From positions 1-5,197 of the forward strand of contig JAGCRI010000126.1 of the NCBI GenBank assembly GCA_017964755.1: a stretch of 5,197 nt of DNA, written 5' to 3'. The stretch comes from Bacteroidales bacterium. Its GTDB lineage: Bacteria > Bacteroidota > Bacteroidia > Bacteroidales > WCHB1-69. Made by a program: the position numbers and the translations under genes. Shown in pieces: positions 1-5,197 of the stretch. Every line of letters begins with the position of its first letter. Position 1 is the first letter of the stretch. The notes below the pieces were generated by a model. The model had not been told where the DNA came from and did no database searches. It was given only the letters and a program-made list of their open reading frames with translations.

Positions 1-512
1 CTGCCTTCTTTGAAGTGTTCTGTACGTGCCATTTCAGCACCGCCAAGACGACCGGAGATGGATATTTTGATACCCTCGGCGTTGGCGCGCATTGTTGAAG
101 CGATGGCAGTCTTTATGGCCTTTCTGTAGGAAATTCTGCCCTCAATCTGCTTGGCGATATTCTGAGCAATCAGCACAGCGTCTAAATCAGGGCGTTTCAC
201 TTCCGATATGTTGATTTGGATTTCCTTGTTGGTGATTTTCTTGAGCTCTTCTTTCAGCTTGTCAACCTCGGCGCCGCCCTTACCTATGATGAGTCCCGGA
301 CGTGCTGTGTTAATGGTGACGGTGACTAACTTGAGGGTTCTCTCAATGTATATTTTTGCGATACCAGCCTTGAACAAACGAGCGTTCAGGTATCTTCTTA
401 TCTTGTCGTCCTCGACGATCTTATTGGCGAATTGTTTGCCGCCAAACCAATTAGAATCCCAACCTCTGATAATTCCTAATCTTAAACCTACCGGATTAAC
501 TTTCTGACCCAT
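1..512 (-). CDS. rpsC: 30S ribosomal protein S3 (3' end outside window)
   Basis: Ribosomal protein S3 of the small subunit, located at the mRNA entry side of the 30S head and contacting 16S rRNA. The visible part is 170 residues from the ATG at 510-512. The family is usually about 210-245 residues, so the C-terminus is cut by the window edge. It begins MGQKVNPVGLRLGIIRGWDS, the very conserved S3 N-terminus. A type-2 KH RNA-binding domain spans about residues 38-107, with its loop GLIIGKGG at 73-80. The C-terminal S3 domain begins with the conserved stretch around GRISYRKA (125-132) and ISGRLGGAEMAR (about 152-163). The gene lies 12 nt downstream of rplV on the same strand, the standard rplV-rpsC order, so the two are almost certainly co-transcribed. 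No Shine-Dalgarno sequence is visible. The leader is a run of A and T, normal for Bacteroidota. Identification is certain from sequence conservation. Confidence 0.98.
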   Translation of the reverse strand, partial: MGQKVNPVGLRLGIIRGWDSNWFGGKQFANKIVEDDKIRRYLNARLFKAGIAKIYIERTLKLVTVTINTARPGLIIGKGGAEVDKLKEELKKITNKEIQINISEVKRPDLDAVLIAQNIAKQIEGRISYRKAIKTAIASTMRANAEGIKISISGRLGGAEMARTEHFKEG

Positions 513-524
513 AAATTTATTTTT

Positions 525-965
525 TTATTTTTCTTCTTCGTTATTAATATTGTTATTGATTTCTGTTTCCGCGTTGCGGCTGCCGAGTATGATGGTGACG
601 TGGTTGGAGCGTTTGCGGATGCGGTTCGCGCGGCCTTGTGGGGCTGTGCGGATACGTTTCAACATTCTGCCGCCGTCAACGTATATCGTCTTGACGTACA
701 GGCTGGCGTCTTCAAGTCTCGCGCCCTCGTTCTTAACCTGCCAGTTAGCTATGGCTGATTTCAAAAGCTTCAGCAGTTTCTCCGCAGCTTCTCTGCGGCT
801 GTATTTCAATACGTTCAATGCGTAATCCACATCCTTTCCGCGGATTACATCGGCCATGATTCTGGTCTTTCTTGGAGAAGTCGGGTTATCAACCAAACGG
901 GCCATATAGACATTTTTCTTGGCCTCTTTTCTCGCTTCTGCCGCTAATCTTTTTCTTGCTCCCAT
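525..965 (-). CDS. rplV: 50S ribosomal protein L22
   Basis: Ribosomal protein L22 of the large subunit. It binds 23S rRNA, and its long beta-hairpin lines the peptide exit tunnel. The product is 146 residues. The N-terminal region contains the conserved SPRKTRIMADVIRGKDV (about residues 30-46). The core helix region KLLKSAIANWQVKNE follows. The C-terminal hairpin and L22 signature lie in GRMLKRIRTAPQGRANRIRKRSNHVTIIL, roughly residues 99-127. The last ~19 residues are an Asn/Glu-rich tail (…INNNINNEEEK), a little longer than in the Bacteroides proteins I recall and not part of the fold. The ATG at 965 matches the family N-terminus MGARKR. Normally rpsS (S19) lies directly upstream; here there is a 170-bp non-ribosomal gap and then ispE, so rplV is the first gene of this ribosomal block. 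A predicted promoter at 1073-1105 would serve rplV and rpsC. Confidence 0.98.
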   Translation of the reverse strand: MGARKRLAAEARKEAKKNVYMARLVDNPTSPRKTRIMADVIRGKDVDYALNVLKYSRREAAEKLLKLLKSAIANWQVKNEGARLEDASLYVKTIYVDGGRMLKRIRTAPQGRANRIRKRSNHVTIILGSRNAETEINNNINNEEEK

Positions 966-972
966 TGTTTTT

Positions 973-1044
973 TTATTGGTTATTTTTATATTTTATGTTT
1001 TTTAATTCATTTATTATCAGTGCTATACGCCTTGCTTTTATCAT
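973..1044 (-). other. Possible leader mini-ORF upstream of rplV (23 codons)
   Basis: An ATG-started frame of 23 codons plus TAA lies wholly inside the predicted 5' leader of rplV. It stops 7 nt before the rplV ATG. The predicted peptide is basic and Ile/Lys/Asn-rich (starts MIKARRIALIIN, ends YKNNQ). It does not resemble the end of S19 or any other ribosomal protein I know. In such AT-rich DNA a frame this short can occur by chance. The only points in its favour are its position between the predicted promoter and rplV and its close spacing to rplV, which would permit translational coupling. Whether it is translated is unknown. Confidence 0.2.
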
Positions 1045-1059
1045 ACAAAACTTTACACA

Positions 1060-1069
1060 CCAAATTTGG
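1060..1069. repeat. 10-bp perfect palindrome CCAAATTTGG near predicted rplV start site
   Basis: CCAAATTTGG reads identically on both strands. It lies just downstream of the predicted -7 box (1073-1080) of the rplV promoter, covering the place where transcription should start. This is the geometry of a possible operator or a small 5'-end hairpin. A 10-bp palindrome in AT-rich DNA is only weak evidence. Confidence 0.3.
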
Positions 1070-1072
1070 CTG

Positions 1073-1105
1073 CAAAAATACAAATTTTTTTCATATAAAA
1101 TTCAA
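1073..1105 (-). promoter_or_regulatory. Predicted Bacteroidota-type promoter for rplV-rpsC
   Basis: On the minus strand, TATTTTTG (1073-1080) matches the Bacteroidota -7 consensus TAnnTTTG exactly. A TTG (1103-1105) lies 22 bp upstream of it and can serve as the -33 element. Initiation would be expected near 1066, giving a leader of about 100 nt before rplV. The site lies in the gap between ispE and rplV, where the S10 operon has lost its usual upstream genes, which fits a need for a local promoter. It rests on motif matching only. Confidence 0.6.
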
Positions 1106-1135
1106 TCACTCAAATAAAAATATCAAAAAAAATTA

Positions 1136-1933
1136 TTAACAACAAAAAAAGTCTGAAGGCAATCCATATTCTTTATCTCCAATTGCATAAAGAGCTGAAC
1201 CGCTGCCCGACAAAAGGACAAAATCTGCACCTTCAGCATAAAGACGCTCTTTCGCAGCAGCCAAAATCGGAAATCTTGTGTACAAAGGCCGCTCAAAATC
1301 ATTTTCGACAACCCTCTTCCATTCTTTCAACGGAACATCAGAAAGCTCCCTCAAATCAAACGGAGCCGGACGGGAAACTATCAGCCTGTACGCCTCGGCG
1401 GTTGACATAGTGAACGGCGGCATTACAATTGTTATCCGCTTGTCCGACAAATCAATGTCAACAGGTGTCATCAACTCACCTTTACCCGTGGCGAATGCGG
1501 GGCGGTTGCCTATAAAAAACGGCACATCACTCCCTATTTTTGCGCCAAGCTCCATAAGTTCCTCATCACTGAGATTTTGTCCATAGAGTTCATTTGCAGC
1601 CTTGAGCACCGCGGCAGCGTCAGAGGAACCACCTCCGAGGCCGGCCCCGACAGGGATATTCTTGGTGAGCCTCATACGCACGCCACCCACAAAGCCACAC
1701 GCCGCTTGCATCATACGAAATGCCTTGACACAAAGGTTGTTGTCAACAGAACCTATATCTGCATTTGTAACTTCAAAGTCAATTCCATGTGCCACCGGCT
1801 CTATTTCAAGGGTGTCGGCCGGCTGCTGCAACGGGTAAAAAATTGTCTCAATGTCGTGGAAACCGTCTTCACGTTCTGCAACCACAAACAAGCCAATATT
1901 TATCTTCGGATTCGGATGTACTATCATATACAT
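1136..1933 (-). CDS. ispE: 4-diphosphocytidyl-2-C-methyl-D-erythritol kinase
   Basis: IspE is a GHMP-family kinase that phosphorylates the 2-hydroxyl of CDP-methylerythritol with ATP. It is a cytoplasmic step of the methylerythritol-phosphate pathway to isoprenoid precursors. The product is 265 residues, the usual size. Visible motifs are motif 1 PNPKINIGL (7-15) with the catalytic Lys10, the glycine-rich ATP loop PVGAGLGGGSSDAA (94-107), GSDVPFF (134-140) with the catalytic Asp136, and the C-terminal GHMP motif LLSGSGSALYA (240-250). Lys10 and Asp136 correspond to Lys10 and Asp141 of E. coli IspE. A second in-frame ATG two codons in (1925-1927, giving MIVHPNPKINIGL) fits Bacteroidales homologues I recall better and may be the true start. 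The gene follows the LptF/G permease by 65 nt on the same strand. No hairpin terminator is evident after its TAA, only T-rich sequence, so some read-through into rplV is possible. Confidence 0.96.
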   Translation of the reverse strand: MYMIVHPNPKINIGLFVVAEREDGFHDIETIFYPLQQPADTLEIEPVAHGIDFEVTNADIGSVDNNLCVKAFRMMQAACGFVGGVRMRLTKNIPVGAGLGGGSSDAAAVLKAANELYGQNLSDEELMELGAKIGSDVPFFIGNRPAFATGKGELMTPVDIDLSDKRITIVMPPFTMSTAEAYRLIVSRPAPFDLRELSDVPLKEWKRVVENDFERPLYTRFPILAAAKERLYAEGADFVLLSGSGSALYAIGDKEYGLPSDFFCC

Positions 1934-1990
1934 TTATATATATAGTGAATAATCTTTAAGAGGAGCGGCAAATTCTTCACACTTCAGCAT
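1934..1990 (-). other. Possible 18-codon mini-ORF abutting ispE
   Basis: Between the permease stop and ispE, an ATG-started frame encodes MLKCEEFAAPLKDYSLYI. Its TAA directly touches the first ispE ATG (TAAATG). It starts 8 nt after the permease stop codon. I recognise no family. It could be a chance frame, a remnant of a longer gene, or a short coupling ORF. Codon positions are too few to judge coding bias. Confidence 0.15.
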
Positions 1991-1998
1991 TGCATCCG

Positions 1999-3123
1999 CT
2001 ATTTCTGTGCATGTTTCAGCATAACGATACAAATCACAAGATATATGCCGTTGGGAAGCCATGAGGCGACAGCAGTGGAGAGCTGCCCTGATATGGCGAA
2101 CACATTGGAAACCTGCTGGAAGAATATATATATGAATGACAACGCCAACCCCACAAACAGATGCACTCCCACCCCACGCTGAGTCTTGCGCGAAGCCACG
2201 CTAAAGCCGAGCAGCGTCATTATTATCGTTCCGAACGGGATTGTCATACGCTTGTGTTTTTCAATCTCATAGTAGATTACCAAACTTGAGCCCTTCTCTT
2301 TCTCCTCTTTGATAAAACGCCTCAGTTCTGTGTAAGACATAGTTTCGGCAGTACTGTACGTTTTGTCAAACTCTGTGTGCTTGAAATCGAAAACCGTATC
2401 CATTCTGCTTCCATAGCGCACAGTCTCGCGTCCACTATCATCAATGCGGCGTATCAGATAGCGCTCCAATGTCCAAATACCAGTATCCTTATTATAGGCA
2501 ATATTACCTGCCTTGACTTTAAACTTTGTATAGCTCTTTCCGATTATCTCGTATGTAAAATCTTCTCCCTCGGCTTCGTTCACGCGCCAATGACCTATAT
2601 AAATATATGTGCTGTCGTTGGTCTTGACGTGCATATCGTAATTGGAGATTTCTTTTTTCCGGGACATATATTTCAGCGAAAACTCTGCTAACCTCTCATT
2701 CGCTTTCGGAATATAGAAATTGGCAATGCAAAATGAGGATATGGCGATTATAAACGCACCTGTGAGATAAGGGACGAGCAGCCGCTTGAAACTTATCCCG
2801 CCGTTATAGATTGATATAATCTCGTTTCTGTTTGTAAGTTTCGATGTGAACCAGATTACAGAAATGAAAGTAAAGAGGTTTGCGAAAAGGTTTGCGAAAA
2901 TCGGGATGAAATTAAAATAACGTTCTGTGATTATGGCACTTACAGGTGCATTGTTCTGCAAAAAACGGTTCAGGTTCTCCGAGAGGTCAAACACCACAAC
3001 AATTGTCATCAGGAGGGCGATTGAGAGCAGAAACGAGCTCAGGAACTTCTTCAAGATATAAGAATCTATCAGAGTCCACCTGAATCCTCTCTTTTTACCC
3101 TGCATTGAATCCATCTCTGACAT
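1999..3123 (-). CDS. LptF/LptG-family (YjgP/YjgQ) lipopolysaccharide export permease
   Basis: Inner-membrane permease subunit of the Lpt machine. With the ATPase LptB it extracts LPS from the inner membrane and passes it to the periplasmic LptC/A bridge. The product is 374 residues, normal for the family. It shows the family layout: three N-terminal membrane helices (about 27-47, 72-94, 113-137), a periplasmic beta-jellyroll-like domain (about 138-290), and three C-terminal helices (about 295-311, 318-337, 352-369). Family signatures include NEIISIYNGGISFKRLLVPY (100-119), the cytoplasmic coupling segment after TM2. Another is the end region RGVGVHLFVGLALSFIY followed by SWLPN (354-358). Bacteroidales usually carry a short and a long paralogue; this is the short form, and whether it acts as LptF or LptG cannot be decided here. 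It lies 7 nt after the upstream gene, so the two are likely co-transcribed. Starts at Met4 or Met7 are also possible. Confidence 0.93.
   Translation of the reverse strand: MSEMDSMQGKKRGFRWTLIDSYILKKFLSSFLLSIALLMTIVVVFDLSENLNRFLQNNAPVSAIITERYFNFIPIFANLFANLFTFISVIWFTSKLTNRNEIISIYNGGISFKRLLVPYLTGAFIIAISSFCIANFYIPKANERLAEFSLKYMSRKKEISNYDMHVKTNDSTYIYIGHWRVNEAEGEDFTYEIIGKSYTKFKVKAGNIAYNKDTGIWTLERYLIRRIDDSGRETVRYGSRMDTVFDFKHTEFDKTYSTAETMSYTELRRFIKEEKEKGSSLVIYYEIEKHKRMTIPFGTIIMTLLGFSVASRKTQRGVGVHLFVGLALSFIYIFFQQVSNVFAISGQLSTAVASWLPNGIYLVICIVMLKHAQK
2877..2900. repeat. Exact 12-bp tandem duplication inside the permease gene
   Basis: GGTTTGCGAAAA occurs twice head to tail (2877-2888 and 2889-2900). 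It is in frame on the minus strand and encodes the repeated FANL of IFANLFANLF (about residues 75-84) in the second membrane helix of the permease. It does not disturb the reading frame. Homologues I recall have a segment of similar length here, so it may be sequence convergence and not an insertion. Confidence 0.8.
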
Positions 3124-3130
3124 CTGAATT

Positions 3131-3841
3131 CTACTTTTTGAAAATGCTTTTGTAATAACTCAAATGCCACAAAATATGAAATATTGAAATCGCCGCCATT
3201 GCAATTCCAAATTCCACATGCAGCACTTTCACTGTAAGATAGCATCCGGGATGGTATCCATAATTCAGCCAGAAGACAAGCACCATTCCTAAAATTCCGG
3301 AAACAAGGAACGAACCCGTCAGTGCTATGTTCCAAATCTTACGGTTAAGATTTTTTGTAATGACATTCTTTTTAACAAGAATAAGAGAAAGTATGTAAAG
3401 AATTAGTAATGGGATAGTTATAGAAATAAGATGGTACTTTGGAGCAATTTTTGCAGGCTGTTCAGGAATTTGCAAAATCTCAGCAGTATCATCAGGTTTT
3501 TCCTCCGATACAGATGATGATTTATCTTCTGAAGAAGCGGTATCTTCAACTTTGCCAACAGAATTTTCCTCTTTAACTGTTACATCATTTTTCTTTACCG
3601 TCTTGCTATCCTGTTTTGCCGCAGCCGCCTTGTTAATTGAATCCTGTTTCTCTTTAAGCCTGCGCTGCGCCGCTTTCACTTTCTCCGACAGCTGCCCGTG
3701 GTCGCAAAATCCATCGTGATTGGCGTCAGTAAACGCCCCACACTGCCCCTTACAATCGACCTGCGGACAAGAAAATTCTTGTGAGTAAACATAAAACATT
3801 GTCAATAAGAAAGTTACGAACAATAACAATATCTTTTTCAT
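3131..3841 (-). CDS. Signal-peptide protein with Cys/Ca-loop-like motif and DUF4405-like haem membrane domain
   Basis: Predicted envelope redox protein of 236 residues, not assigned to a named gene. The order is a signal peptide (about 1-20, MKKILLLFVTFLLTMFYVYS), then a short extracytoplasmic module with four cysteines (C25, C30, C34, C46). This module contains the EF-hand/dockerin-like loop DANHDGFCD (39-47) and continues DHGQ. Next is a Lys/Glu/Ser-rich, probably disordered or coiled linker (about 50-133), then three membrane helices (about 138-157, 170-193, 205-227). The last two helices start NRKIWNIALTGSFLVSG and end with HVEFGIAMAAISIFHILWHL. His208, His222 and His226 are candidate haem ligands, as in DUF4405-type cytochrome b-like domains often linked to flavin-based extracytosolic electron transfer. 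That link is inference. The ATG at 3841 is chosen because a signal peptide follows at once. The frame extends 7 codons to a TTG at 3860-3862, but that TTG lies in the predicted -7 box. It is the first gene of the unit with the LPS permease. Confidence 0.8.
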   Translation of the reverse strand: MKKILLLFVTFLLTMFYVYSQEFSCPQVDCKGQCGAFTDANHDGFCDHGQLSEKVKAAQRRLKEKQDSINKAAAAKQDSKTVKKNDVTVKEENSVGKVEDTASSEDKSSSVSEEKPDDTAEILQIPEQPAKIAPKYHLISITIPLLILYILSLILVKKNVITKNLNRKIWNIALTGSFLVSGILGMVLVFWLNYGYHPGCYLTVKVLHVEFGIAMAAISIFHILWHLSYYKSIFKK

Positions 3842-3859
3842 AAAATAATAATTTAGTGG

Positions 3860-3867
3860 CAAAAATA
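3860..3867 (-). promoter_or_regulatory. Predicted -7 box of the minus-strand envelope operon
   Basis: TATTTTTG on the minus strand matches the Bacteroidota consensus TAnnTTTG and is followed by C, as at the rplV and pepD sites. It lies 18 bp before the ATG at 3841, implying a leader of only about 12 nt. No TTG is found at the expected -33 distance, so the match is partial. Confidence 0.45.
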
Positions 3868-3899
3868 ATAAAAAAAATCGGTACGTCTTAATTTTGTTG

Positions 3900-3907
3900 T
3901 ATCTTTG
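3900..3907 (+). promoter_or_regulatory. Predicted -7 box of the pepD promoter
   Basis: TATCTTTG followed by C fits the Bacteroidota TAnnTTTG element very well and lies 36 bp before the pepD ATG. Initiation would be expected near 3914, with a leader of about 30 nt. No good TTG lies about 20 bp upstream. It points away from the -7 box at 3860-3867, so the two promoters are back to back in a 102-bp region. Confidence 0.6.
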
Positions 3908-3943
3908 CTAATCACTTTTGGAAACAATTTAAAACAAATAAAT

Positions 3944-5197
3944 ATGAACGAGATGCTACAATTGGAACCGCAAAAGGTTTTTTATTATTTCAATGAAATC
4001 TGCAAAATTCCGCGCCCGTCGAAGCACGAAGAAAAGATTGTTGAGTGGCTCATGGAAACGGGCAAGAAGCTCGGCCTGCCCACCAAGCGTGACAAAATCG
4101 GCAACGTGCTTATAAGCAAGCCCGCCACAAAAGGAAAAGAAAACGTAACCCCTGTAATTTTCCAAAGTCACGTTGACATGGTTTGCGAAAAGAACGAGGA
4201 TACAGTTTTTGATTTCAGAAAGGATGCCATTCAAACATACATTGACGGCGAATGGCTAAAGGCAAAAGGCACGACTTTGGGCGCCGATGACGGAATAGGT
4301 GTGGCTATGCAGTTAGCTTTGCTTGAAGACGATACGATTGAGCACGGTCCAATAGAATGTCTCTTCACTGTGGACGAGGAGACCGGACTTTCAGGCGCAT
4401 TTGCCTTGGAAGCTGGCTTCATGAACGGCAAAATGTTAGTGAACTTGGATTCGGAAGACGAAGGCGAATTCTTCATCGGCTGTGCCGGCGGCATGGACAC
4501 TGTTGCCACTATTGACTGCGAATACGAAGAAGAAATTCCTAAAGAAAGCGTAGCATACAAAATCACCGTCAAAGGTCTTCAAGGCGGCCATTCAGGTGAT
4601 GACATCAACAAGGAACGCGGCAACGCTGTCAAACTGCTCACTCGTATTCTGTGGAACGCATATCAGGATTTGGACGTGCGCATAGCCGACATCAATGCCG
4701 GCAACCTGCGTAACGCCATTGCCCGCGAAGGAACCGCTGTGGTTACACTCCCAAAAACAAACGCAAAAGAATTTGAAGATTATCTTCGCAAATATGATTC
4801 ACAATATAAAAACGAATTCAAAATAAGCGACCCTGAAGTGGAAGTGGTGTTTGAAAAGACAGAGCTGCCTAAAAACATCCTTCACGAACTTTTGGAAGTC
4901 GACCTTCTGAACGCACTGACTGTCTGCCCTCACGGTGTACTTGCAATGTCGCAGGACATTCCTAATTTTGTGGAGACATCGACAAACCTCGCTTCAGTAA
5001 AGATAATTGACGAAAAAATAGTAATAACCACGAGCCAGCGCAGTTCTGTAGAGTCACGCAAACAGGATGCGGCGGAGCGCGTTTCAGCGACCTTCTACAT
5101 GATTGGTGCAGACGTTGAATCATCAGACGGCTACCCGGGCTGGACACCAAACCCGGATTCAGAAGTGCTGAAAATGCTTGTCAAGGCTTACGAAAAG
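3944..5197 (+). CDS. pepD: M20C aminoacyl-histidine dipeptidase, PepD-like (3' end outside window)
   Basis: Cytoplasmic zinc-dependent dipeptidase of family M20C (Xaa-His dipeptidase/carnosinase-like), which cleaves a range of dipeptides including Xaa-His for peptide turnover. 418 residues are visible out of roughly 485, and the frame is open to the window edge. Active-site residues line up with E. coli PepD at a constant offset of four: His76 and catalytic Asp78 in FQSHVDMV (73-80), bridging Asp115 in LGADDGIG (112-119), catalytic Glu145 and metal ligand Glu146 in VDEETG (143-148), and Asp169 in NLDSEDEGE (167-175). The lid/dimerisation domain starts near GGHSGDD (214-220), and the catalytic domain resumes after NFVETSTNLASV. 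The last metal ligand (His461 in E. coli) lies beyond the window. The ATG at 3944 gives the typical start before LEPQKVFYYFNEICKIPRPS. Met4 is an alternative. The gene is divergent from the envelope operon. Confidence 0.95.
   Translation, partial: MNEMLQLEPQKVFYYFNEICKIPRPSKHEEKIVEWLMETGKKLGLPTKRDKIGNVLISKPATKGKENVTPVIFQSHVDMVCEKNEDTVFDFRKDAIQTYIDGEWLKAKGTTLGADDGIGVAMQLALLEDDTIEHGPIECLFTVDEETGLSGAFALEAGFMNGKMLVNLDSEDEGEFFIGCAGGMDTVATIDCEYEEEIPKESVAYKITVKGLQGGHSGDDINKERGNAVKLLTRILWNAYQDLDVRIADINAGNLRNAIAREGTAVVTLPKTNAKEFEDYLRKYDSQYKNEFKISDPEVEVVFEKTELPKNILHELLEVDLLNALTVCPHGVLAMSQDIPNFVETSTNLASVKIIDEKIVITTSQRSSVESRKQDAAERVSATFYMIGADVESSDGYPGWTPNPDSEVLKMLVKAYEK

Noticed and set aside
208..507. 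Plus-strand open frame of 99 codons opposite rpsC
   Set aside because: It is the antisense shadow of the highly conserved S3 coding sequence and has no recognisable motif.
550..825. Plus-strand open frame of 91 codons opposite rplV
   Set aside because: It lies entirely inside the L22 gene on the other strand and resembles no family.
872..1117. Plus-strand hydrophobic 81-codon frame across the rplV start and the gap
   Set aside because: Its Phe/Leu-rich start is the antisense of the Lys/Glu-rich L22 N-terminus, and the rest is AT-rich intergenic DNA. It has no promoter or family likeness.
1081..1135. Rho-independent terminator after ispE
   Set aside because: Minus-strand T runs are present, but no G/C-containing stem precedes them, so a hairpin terminator cannot be supported.
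1577..1945. Plus-strand 122-codon frame opposite ispE
   Set aside because: It is the antisense of a complete IspE with all GHMP motifs. It is composed of unlikely residue runs and has no homology that I recognise.
1933..1945. Short TATATATATA run before ispE
   Set aside because: It is simple AT repeat without a TAnnTTTG element. A similar run occurs in the permease coding region near 2125, so it is probably compositional.
3069..3335. Minus-strand 88-codon frame overlapping the haem-protein gene and the permease start
   Set aside because: It is in a different frame from two well-supported genes. The signal peptide, helices and His motifs all belong to the chosen frame.
3842..3862. TTG start extending the haem-protein gene by seven codons
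   Set aside because: The TTG overlaps the predicted -7 promoter box, and the extension would place non-signal residues before an ideal MKK signal peptide.
3956..4572. Two minus-strand frames (92 and 113 codons) opposite pepD
   Set aside because: They are antisense to the conserved M20C active-site region. The Ser/Pro-rich product is a typical shadow.

Overview
The window looks like chromosomal DNA from a member of the Bacteroidota, most likely the order Bacteroidales. Three lines of evidence support this. The gene starts have A/T-rich leaders with no clear Shine-Dalgarno sequence. Three intergenic sites match the Bacteroidota sigma-factor -7 element TAnnTTTG (TATTTTTG, TATTTTTG and TATCTTTG). 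The protein sequences of S3, L22, IspE, the LptF/G-type permease and the M20C peptidase are also Bacteroidales-like. No mobile element, CRISPR array, tRNA or rRNA is visible. The coding density is that of an ordinary core-genome region.

Layout: five genes lie on the minus strand and one on the plus strand. Reading the minus strand from right to left, the first gene encodes a small secreted/membrane protein with a Cys-rich, Ca-loop-like N-terminus and a predicted haem-binding three-helix C-terminus (3131-3841). It is followed after 7 nt by an LptF/LptG-family lipopolysaccharide-export permease (1999-3123), and then by ispE for isoprenoid precursor synthesis (1136-1933). After a 170-bp AT-rich gap with its own predicted promoter come rplV (L22, 525-965) and rpsC (S3, 1-512, cut by the window edge). 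To the right, a 102-bp divergent promoter region separates the minus-strand unit from pepD, an M20C aminoacyl-histidine dipeptidase (3944-5197, also cut by the window edge).

The first three minus-strand genes form a plausible cell-envelope/isoprenoid operon: envelope redox protein, LPS export, and precursor supply for the undecaprenyl carrier. The ribosomal pair is the rplV-rpsC part of the normally continuous S10 ribosomal-protein operon. Its usual upstream neighbour rpsS (S19) is not here. The operon has apparently been broken between rpsS and rplV, and the downstream half now sits behind ispE with a new promoter and leader. This is the most unusual feature of the window, although an assembly join has to be excluded. 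I did not see a convincing new defence or mobile system. The least characterised gene is the predicted haem/Cys membrane protein.
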